A stretch of DNA of 64,000 nt, taken from NCBI GenBank assembly GCA_029202985.1, contig CP119316.1, positions 1,674,001 to 1,738,000 on the forward strand, given 5' to 3'. The stretch is from Candidatus Andeanibacterium colombiense. GTDB lineage: Bacteria; Pseudomonadota; Alphaproteobacteria; Sphingomonadales; Sphingomonadaceae. Every line of letters begins with the position of its first letter. Within the stretch, counting starts at the first letter, position 1. Under the pieces are notes generated by a model. It ran no database searches. It was not told where the DNA came from and saw only the letters and a list, made by a program, of their open reading frames with translations. This document shows, in pieces, positions 61,457 to 64,000 of this stretch. Made by a program: the position numbers and the translations under genes.

Positions 61457-62443
61457 CTACTTGCCGACGACCTTGACCGAAACCGGCTGGCCCTGCCGCA
61501 GCCGCTCGTCCGGGTCGCTCACCGTGATCCGCAGGCGATAGACCAGATCGGTGCGCAGATCCTCGGTCTGGACGGTCTTGGGGGTGAACTCGGACCGCGG
61601 CGAAACATAGCCGATCGTGCCGTGATAGACCCTCGCGTTGCCGTCCGCCGTGACTTCGACCTTCATCCCCGGCGCGACACGCGCCAGGTCGCTCTCGGCG
61701 ACATAGGCGCGCACCCGCAGCGGGCGGTCGATCGACAGGGTCAGCACGGTCGCGCCCGGCTGGACGATCGCCCCGGGTTCCTGCGCCCGGGTGACTACTG
61801 TGCCGGCGGTGGCCGAGCGTAGCGCGGTGTCGCCGCGGTCGACCGTCAACGTGCCGCGCGCGGCTTCAGCCCCGCGCAAGGCCGCCTGTGCGGCCTCGAT
61901 CTCTTCCGGCCGCGCGCCGACGTTGAGCTTGGACAGCGCCTGCTGTGCTTCGTTCAACGCCGCCTGTGCCTGGTCGCGTTGGGCCAGCGTAGCCTGCCAC
62001 ACGTCGCGGCTGATCGCGCCGGGATCGACCAGCGGCTGGCGCCGGTCGACATCCTGCTGGGCCTTGCGCAGCACGGCCTGCGCCGCGGCCACCCGCGCGC
62101 GCGCCTGCCCGATGTCCTGCGCGCGGCTGCCGTTGCGCAGCTCGGCCAGCTGCGCCTGCGCCTGCGCGATCTGGGCGTCGGCCTGCGCGATATGGCTGTC
62201 GAGCGGGGCCGGATCGAGCCGCGCGAGCAATTGCCCGGGCTGGACCTTGTCGCCCTCATCGACCGCGATCGCCGCGATTCGTCCCCCGACGCGGAAGCCC
62301 ATGTCGACTTCGCGGATATCGACATTGCCGTAGAGCTTCAGCGGCCCGTGGTCCGTGCCGCCGACCAGGCCGAAGCCGTTGGTCGCGATGGCCGCGGCCA
62401 CCAGCACGCCCGCGCCGATCGCGGCGATGATCTTCCTGTTCAT
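61457..62443 (-). CDS. HlyD/YbhG-type membrane fusion protein
   Basis: A 328-residue periplasmic adaptor: N-terminal membrane anchor (IIAAIGAGVLVAAAIATNGF), biotinyl-lipoyl half (VDEGDKVQPGQLLARLDPAP), a long Gln/Ala-rich coiled coil (IAQADAQIAQAQAQLAEL) and a second lipoyl half with VTRAQEPGAIVQPG. It bridges the ABC permeases and the outer-membrane factor. The ATG overlaps the TetR stop, so regulator and pump are co-transcribed. Confidence 0.92.
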   Translation of the reverse strand: MNRKIIAAIGAGVLVAAAIATNGFGLVGGTDHGPLKLYGNVDIREVDMGFRVGGRIAAIAVDEGDKVQPGQLLARLDPAPLDSHIAQADAQIAQAQAQLAELRNGSRAQDIGQARARVAAAQAVLRKAQQDVDRRQPLVDPGAISRDVWQATLAQRDQAQAALNEAQQALSKLNVGARPEEIEAAQAALRGAEAARGTLTVDRGDTALRSATAGTVVTRAQEPGAIVQPGATVLTLSIDRPLRVRAYVAESDLARVAPGMKVEVTADGNARVYHGTIGYVSPRSEFTPKTVQTEDLRTDLVYRLRITVSDPDERLRQGQPVSVKVVGK

Positions 62444-63060
62444 GCGGAACCCCCGTTGAGGATACAGAGCGAGTTGGCGCGCAGCTGGCTGCGCAGGAGC
62501 CGCGCCTCCTTCTCGCCGAGATTGTCGATGCCGAGCGCCTTGCAGACCGAGGCGCGGCCAGCCCGCAGGATCAGCGCCTGGCCGAACAGCAGGATGATCG
62601 CCGCGCGCCGTTCGCGCGCGGGCAGGTCCGGGCGGACGATCGCGAGCAAATGCCCGAAGCCTTCCAGCGGGGCCTTCATCATGCCCCGGTATAGCCGGTC
62701 GAACGCCTCGGTCGGCGCCTGCTGCTCGCGCACGATGAAGCGCGACCAGCTCTCGGAAGCGGGATGCAGCATGGTCAGGGCAAAGCCATCGAGAATCGCG
62801 AGGCAGCGCTCGATCGCGGTCGCGCGGTCGATCACGCCGATATCCTGCATCAGCGCGAAACCGGCCGCATTCTGCGCCGACGCCTGCTGCGCGATATAAT
62901 CGGCGCAGGCGAGATAGAGCCCTTCCTTGCCGCCGAAATGATAAGTGATCGACGACATCGCGGTCCCCGAAGCCCGCGCGATTGCGCGCGTACTCGCGCC
63001 GTCGAACCCGAATCGCCCGAACTGGTCGATCGCCGTCTGGATGAGCCGTTCCTGCAACAT
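62440..63060 (-). CDS. TetR family regulator, CecR/YbiH-like
   Basis: About 206 residues: a TetR DNA-binding region (IDQFGRFGFDGASTRAIARA and SSITYHFGGKEGLY) and a ligand-binding domain resembling CecR. In E. coli CecR controls ybhGFSR, the same gene order found here. I chose ATG 63060, because the longer start at 63102 would place the palindromic operator inside the coding sequence. Autorepression of the efflux operon is the likely role. Confidence 0.85.
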   Translation of the reverse strand: MLQERLIQTAIDQFGRFGFDGASTRAIARASGTAMSSITYHFGGKEGLYLACADYIAQQASAQNAAGFALMQDIGVIDRATAIERCLAILDGFALTMLHPASESWSRFIVREQQAPTEAFDRLYRGMMKAPLEGFGHLLAIVRPDLPARERRAAIILLFGQALILRAGRASVCKALGIDNLGEKEARLLRSQLRANSLCILNGGSA

Positions 63061-63073
63061 TGGCCCGGAATAA

Positions 63074-63087
63074 TTCGTTCGAACGAA
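63074..63087. promoter_or_regulatory. Perfect 14-bp palindrome TTCGTTCGAACGAA (TetR operator)
   Basis: A perfect palindrome centred 20 bases upstream of the regulator start at 63060. Its form and place are typical of TetR-family operators that autoregulate. It is likely the binding site for the CecR-like protein. Confidence 0.7.
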
Positions 63088-63156
63088 CAAGACAAGGCGC
63101 ATTCGCCTGGACCAGGGACCACACAGGCTCGGCTCAGGGGGGAGCCCAATTTCGGC

Positions 63157-63185
63157 TTGACAAAACGAACCATTTAGGTTATATG
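63157..63185 (+). promoter_or_regulatory. Sigma-70 promoter of RNA element copy 2
   Basis: TTGACA (63157-63162), a 17-bp spacer and TATATG (63180-63185), identical over 29 bases to the promoter at 29580-29608. It is divergent from the TetR operon and drives the second copy of the structured element. Confidence 0.75.
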
Positions 63186-63508
63186 GCCGCCATCGGGTGC
63201 GGGAGCCAAGCGCTTCGCTCTACGCTTCCGCATTAGGCCGGTGTCCGCGGGCCGGGATAGTCTTCGGATTGTCCTGCCGGTGGCGCCAGTATCGCCTGAC
63301 GGGTCAGAAGGGGGCTGCACACCTGCGAGCTCTAACCTGCCTCCTCCGTCGGGAAAGGGCCGAGCGAGCAAGTTTACAGCGTCCAGTCTTGCCTCGCCGT
63401 TCGCAATCAAAACCGCGCTAATGCCAGCTCACCCGCTGGCGCTGCGATGCACCGGCCTTGCCCGTGTCTCCGACCTTAGGCGTTACCCCGGCCTCGCCAG
63501 CGGGCGAT
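63186..63508 (+). ncRNA. Structured RNA-like element, copy 2 (family not recognised)
   Basis: About 320 bases similar to 29609-29930. Stem 63255-63274 (GGATAGTC / GATTGTCC) has a UUCG tetraloop in place of GAAA in copy 1. The 5' hairpin is CCGC (63187-63190) with GCGG (63199-63202), replacing CGCA/TGCG. The CCAGC/GCTGG hairpin is at 63424-63439. The CCTCCTCC stretch and its pairing partner AGGGGGC are kept. Similarity ends about 63505. A small reading frame crosses both copies but has no ribosome binding site, and its first and last parts differ. It lies between the efflux operon and a mobile-element boundary. Confidence 0.6.
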
Positions 63509-63573
63509 GCGGCGCGTCCGCGCGCTCGGACCCTCGACGGGTGCAGACACATGCTGCGATCTGTTCGAAAAAC

Positions 63574-63618
63574 TGGAGCGGGCGAAGGGATTCGAACCCT
63601 CGACCCCAACCTTGGCAA
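63574..63618 (-). other. Attachment site: 3' half of tRNA-Gly(GCC) at a mobile-element boundary
   Basis: Read on the minus strand, these 45 bases are an exact tRNA 3' half: anticodon loop TTGCCAA, stem GGTTG, T-arm GAGGGTTCGAATCCCTT, acceptor CGCCCGC, then TCCA. Upstream on that strand there is no D-arm or 5' acceptor strand, so the gene is not complete here. This is the pattern left when an integrase recombines inside a tRNA gene. The intact copy should lie at the far end of the element, to the right of this window. Confidence 0.8.
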
Positions 63619-63635
63619 ATATAGCCACCTGCTTT

Positions 63636-63661
63636 TATGGAGTACGCCCGGCTACTCCATA
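63636..63661. repeat. Inverted repeat TATGGAGTA-N8-TACTCCATA
   Basis: Perfect 9-bp arms lie 17 bases inside the element from the tRNA fragment, a likely integrase or excisionase site. A second inverted repeat overlaps it: CCATAGCATG (63657-63666) with CATGCTATGG (63696-63705). Confidence 0.6.
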
Positions 63662-63737
63662 GCATGATAAATGGCTGTTTTTATGCGGTTCTAGCCATGC
63701 TATGGTTCGCTCGAATTTGATCCAATCGACCCATTGG

Positions 63738-63773
63738 TGGACCCGCAGTGGCCCCGTGGTCGATGCGGGTCCA
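63738..63773. repeat. Inverted repeat TGGACCCGCA-N16-TGCGGGTCCA upstream of integrase
   Basis: Perfect 10-bp arms lie directly before the integrase ribosome binding site. They could form a hairpin in the int leader or serve as an operator or arm site controlling int. Confidence 0.6.
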
Positions 63774-63788
63774 CACGGAGTGAAGCAA

Positions 63789-64000
63789 GTGGGTCAGCGC
63801 TCGACAGTCAAGCTAACGCGGGATCTTTGCGAGAAAGCGATCAGGCGCGCCGAGCAGTATGAGCTCTGGGACGCCGAGCTTGCAGGCTTTGGCCTTCGCA
63901 TCATGCCGAGCGGCGTGAAGTCCTTTGTCGTACGCTATCGCACAGATGGCGGTGGGCGAACGGCCAAACGCCGGACCTACACTCTCGGGCGCTTCGGCGC
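63789..64000 (+). CDS. Tyrosine recombinase/integrase, N-terminal part (cut by window end)
   Basis: The first 70 residues are visible. Residues KLTRDLCEKAIRRA, ELWDAELAGFGLRI and SGVKSFVVRYR match the arm-DNA-binding (DUF4102-like) domain of phage/island integrases. GTG 63789 has ACGGAG 8 bases upstream. The catalytic domain lies beyond 64000. With the tRNA-Gly fragment 171 bases upstream, it marks the left end of an integrative element (genomic island, ICE or prophage; which one cannot be told). Confidence 0.85.
   Translation, partial: MGQRSTVKLTRDLCEKAIRRAEQYELWDAELAGFGLRIMPSGVKSFVVRYRTDGGGRTAKRRTYTLGRFG

Noticed and set aside
1..64000. CRISPR arrays, restriction-modification or toxin-antitoxin systems
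   Set aside because: No regularly spaced repeats, cas-like genes, methyltransferase/endonuclease pairs or recognisable toxin-antitoxin pairs were seen.

Overview
The window is high-GC, densely packed chromosomal DNA with the gene content of a sphingomonad (Alphaproteobacteria, Sphingomonadales). The grounds are the metW-metX pair, several TonB-dependent receptors, a lignostilbene-type carotenoid oxygenase, fds-type formate dehydrogenase, an HWE-type histidine kinase and many overlapping ATGA/GTGA start-stop junctions. The right end runs into an integrated mobile element. No CRISPR array, rRNA operon or replication origin is visible.

Left third (1-21.0 kb): aromatic and one-carbon catabolism. 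A truncated benzoylformate-decarboxylase-like gene, a two-PAS GGDEF/EAL protein, a GMC oxidoreductase, a serine hydrolase and a lignostilbene dioxygenase family enzyme lead to a MarR regulator with a palindromic intergenic operator and an aromatic-acid-type MFS transporter. Next comes a full glutathione-dependent formaldehyde-to-CO2 route: adhC, a VOC protein, fghA, fdsG-fdsB-mobA-fdsA-fdsD and fdhD. One conserved hypothetical gene (3821-4881) is broken by a frameshift.

Middle (21.1-43.4 kb): a large DUF3857/transglutaminase/TPR protein, HPP, metXW, hisC and a prephenate dehydrogenase are followed by a 0.6 kb gap that holds a structured, promoter-driven RNA-like element. Then come plsC, ydcF-like, ftsX, ftsE, a zinc-ribbon protein and tRNA-Leu(GAG). 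A four-gene minus-strand metal-type operon follows (secreted Met-rich protein, DUF2946-like, TonB receptor, PepSY). An SDR/NTF2-like pair comes next, and then a probable Zur-controlled, possibly leaderless, operon with a ZnuD-like receptor.

Right third (43.4-64 kb): a minus-strand operon of DAG-kinase-like, Tam41-like nucleotidyltransferase, flippase, MmgE/PrpD and NTP-transferase genes looks like an uncharacterised lipid or glycolipid pathway. It is followed by dcd, a sensor kinase/response regulator pair, a UDP-glucuronate-epimerase-like gene, an MBL hydrolase and an exopolysaccharide priming glycosyltransferase. A cecR-ybhGFSR-like efflux operon with its own outer-membrane factor comes next.

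The window closes with a second copy of the structured RNA element. It is followed by a 45-nt 3' fragment of tRNA-Gly(GCC), inverted repeats and the start of a tyrosine integrase, i.e. the left boundary of a tRNA-integrated island.
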